In this document: piece by piece, positions 63,709 to 64,000 of the stretch
Numbering within the stretch: the stretch's first letter is position 1
How the letters are laid out: every line of letters begins with the position of its first letter
Assembly: GCF_041435435.1 (NCBI RefSeq)
Contig: NZ_CP108494.1
Coordinates: 5,614,501-5,678,500 of the forward strand
DNA: 64,000 nt
Source of the DNA: Streptomyces sp. NBC_01241
GTDB lineage: Bacteria > Actinomycetota > Actinomycetes > Streptomycetales > Streptomycetaceae
Reading direction: 5' to 3'
Made by a program: the position numbers and the translations under genes
The notes under the pieces: generated by a model
The model's database searches: none
What the model saw: the letters and a program-made list of their open reading frames with translations, nothing else
Told to the model about the DNA's origin: nothing

Positions 63709-64000
63709 GTGACAGCAGCAACGCATTCCTCCCTCTTCCCGCAGGTCCCCGAGTCGGCCGACGCCGTGCTCGACGGCCTGGACCCCGAGCAGCGCGAGGT
63801 CGCCACGGCCCTGCACGGCCCGGTGTGTGTGCTGGCCGGAGCCGGTACGGGCAAGACGCGCGCGATCACGCATCGCATCGCCTATGGGGTGCGCGCCGGA
63901 ATACTCCAGCCGACGAGCGTGCTCGCCGTCACCTTCACCAACCGGGCCGCGGGCGAGATGCGGGGACGGCTGCGCCAGCTCGGCGCGGGCGGGGTGCAGG
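63709..64000 (+). CDS. uvrD2: ATP-dependent DNA helicase UvrD2, N-terminal fragment
   Basis: The first 97 codons are present; the gene runs off the window. GTG start at VTAATHSSLFPQVPES. Motifs seen: LDPEQREVATAL (Q motif), VCVLAGAGTGKTRAITHRIA (Walker A) and LAVTFTNRAAGEMRGRLRQL (motif Ia). This is a UvrD/PcrA-type superfamily 1 helicase. UvrD2 is assigned because of its place next to mycoredoxin and nudC, as in mycobacteria, where it is essential and carries HRDC and tetracysteine domains at its C-terminus (outside the window). No strong SD is present. Confidence 0.88.
   Translation, partial: MTAATHSSLFPQVPESADAVLDGLDPEQREVATALHGPVCVLAGAGTGKTRAITHRIAYGVRAGILQPTSVLAVTFTNRAAGEMRGRLRQLGAGGVQ

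Noticed and set aside
1..64000. CRISPR arrays, tRNA or rRNA genes, insertion sequences, prophage
   Set aside because: No regularly spaced direct repeats of 25-40 nt, no tRNA cloverleaf, rRNA-like sequence, transposase or integrase was recognised on either strand.

Overview
This window is chromosomal DNA of an actinobacterium, almost certainly Streptomyces or a close relative. It has very high GC, strong third-position G/C bias, frequent GTG starts, many leaderless-looking promoters (TANNNT about 7 nt before the start codon) and families conserved in Streptomyces (DUF3117, DUF3107, DUF3152, ZAS anti-sigma factor, mycoredoxin, AdnAB). No rRNA, tRNA, CRISPR array, prophage or insertion sequence was recognised. 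Both ends are cut: a HelR/HelD-like ATPase enters on the left and uvrD2 leaves on the right.

Left block (1-24.7 kb). The order is: HelR-like ATPase tail, SirB1-like protein, GNAT acetyltransferase, fdxA-dapC, a secreted small protein, a lysozyme-fold exported protein, dapE, LOG-family protein, FolP2-like protein, DivIVA-domain protein-tag, enoyl-CoA hydratase/isomerase homologue, DUF3117, O-methyltransferase, the envelope-stress operon sigE-anti-sigma-htrA-tatB, a conserved unknown, then mrp, DUF1003, MgtE-like CBS protein, lipoprotein, unknown and corA. From memory this follows the M. tuberculosis Rv1202-Rv1239c order. It links lysine/peptidoglycan precursor synthesis (dapC, dapE), envelope stress response (SigE, HtrA, TatB) and magnesium homeostasis (soluble MgtE-like protein, CorA).

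Middle block (24-36.3 kb). A leaderless suppressor-of-fused protein, an MFS exporter with an operator-like palindrome inside its promoter, a DUF6758 protein, a PHP phosphoesterase, MarC, a 50-aa conserved protein, a NYN-domain protein, an alpha/beta hydrolase, a DEAD-box helicase that seems to start at CTG, a MiaE-like ferritin-fold protein, a small membrane protein, DUF3107 and a TetR regulator.

Right block (36.3-64 kb). An alpha/beta hydrolase, a DUF3152 putative metzincin, an ABC-transporter ATPase pseudogene, then four genes at 39281-44559: a PelF-like GT4 glycosyltransferase, a polytopic membrane protein, an NAD-dependent epimerase preceded by a coupled 19-codon leader ORF, and a spherulin-4-like (GH135-type) protein. 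This set resembles the fungal galactosaminogalactan and bacterial Pel exopolysaccharide systems and is the best candidate for an undescribed system here. It lies between genes that are near neighbours in mycobacteria (DUF3152 gene and moeZ). After moeZ come two tandem lipoprotein peptidases, an LPG-synthase-fold membrane protein with a degenerate kinase domain, an alkyltransferase-like repair protein, the AdnA-AdnB helicase-nuclease pair, an M20 dipeptidase, nudC, mycoredoxin and uvrD2 with a consensus DnaA box upstream.

A recurring oddity is short tandem repeats that begin at, include or directly follow stop codons (helR-like gene, LOG gene, polytopic membrane gene, moeZ, LPG-synthase-like gene). 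Several intergenic hairpins share cores that recur within the window.
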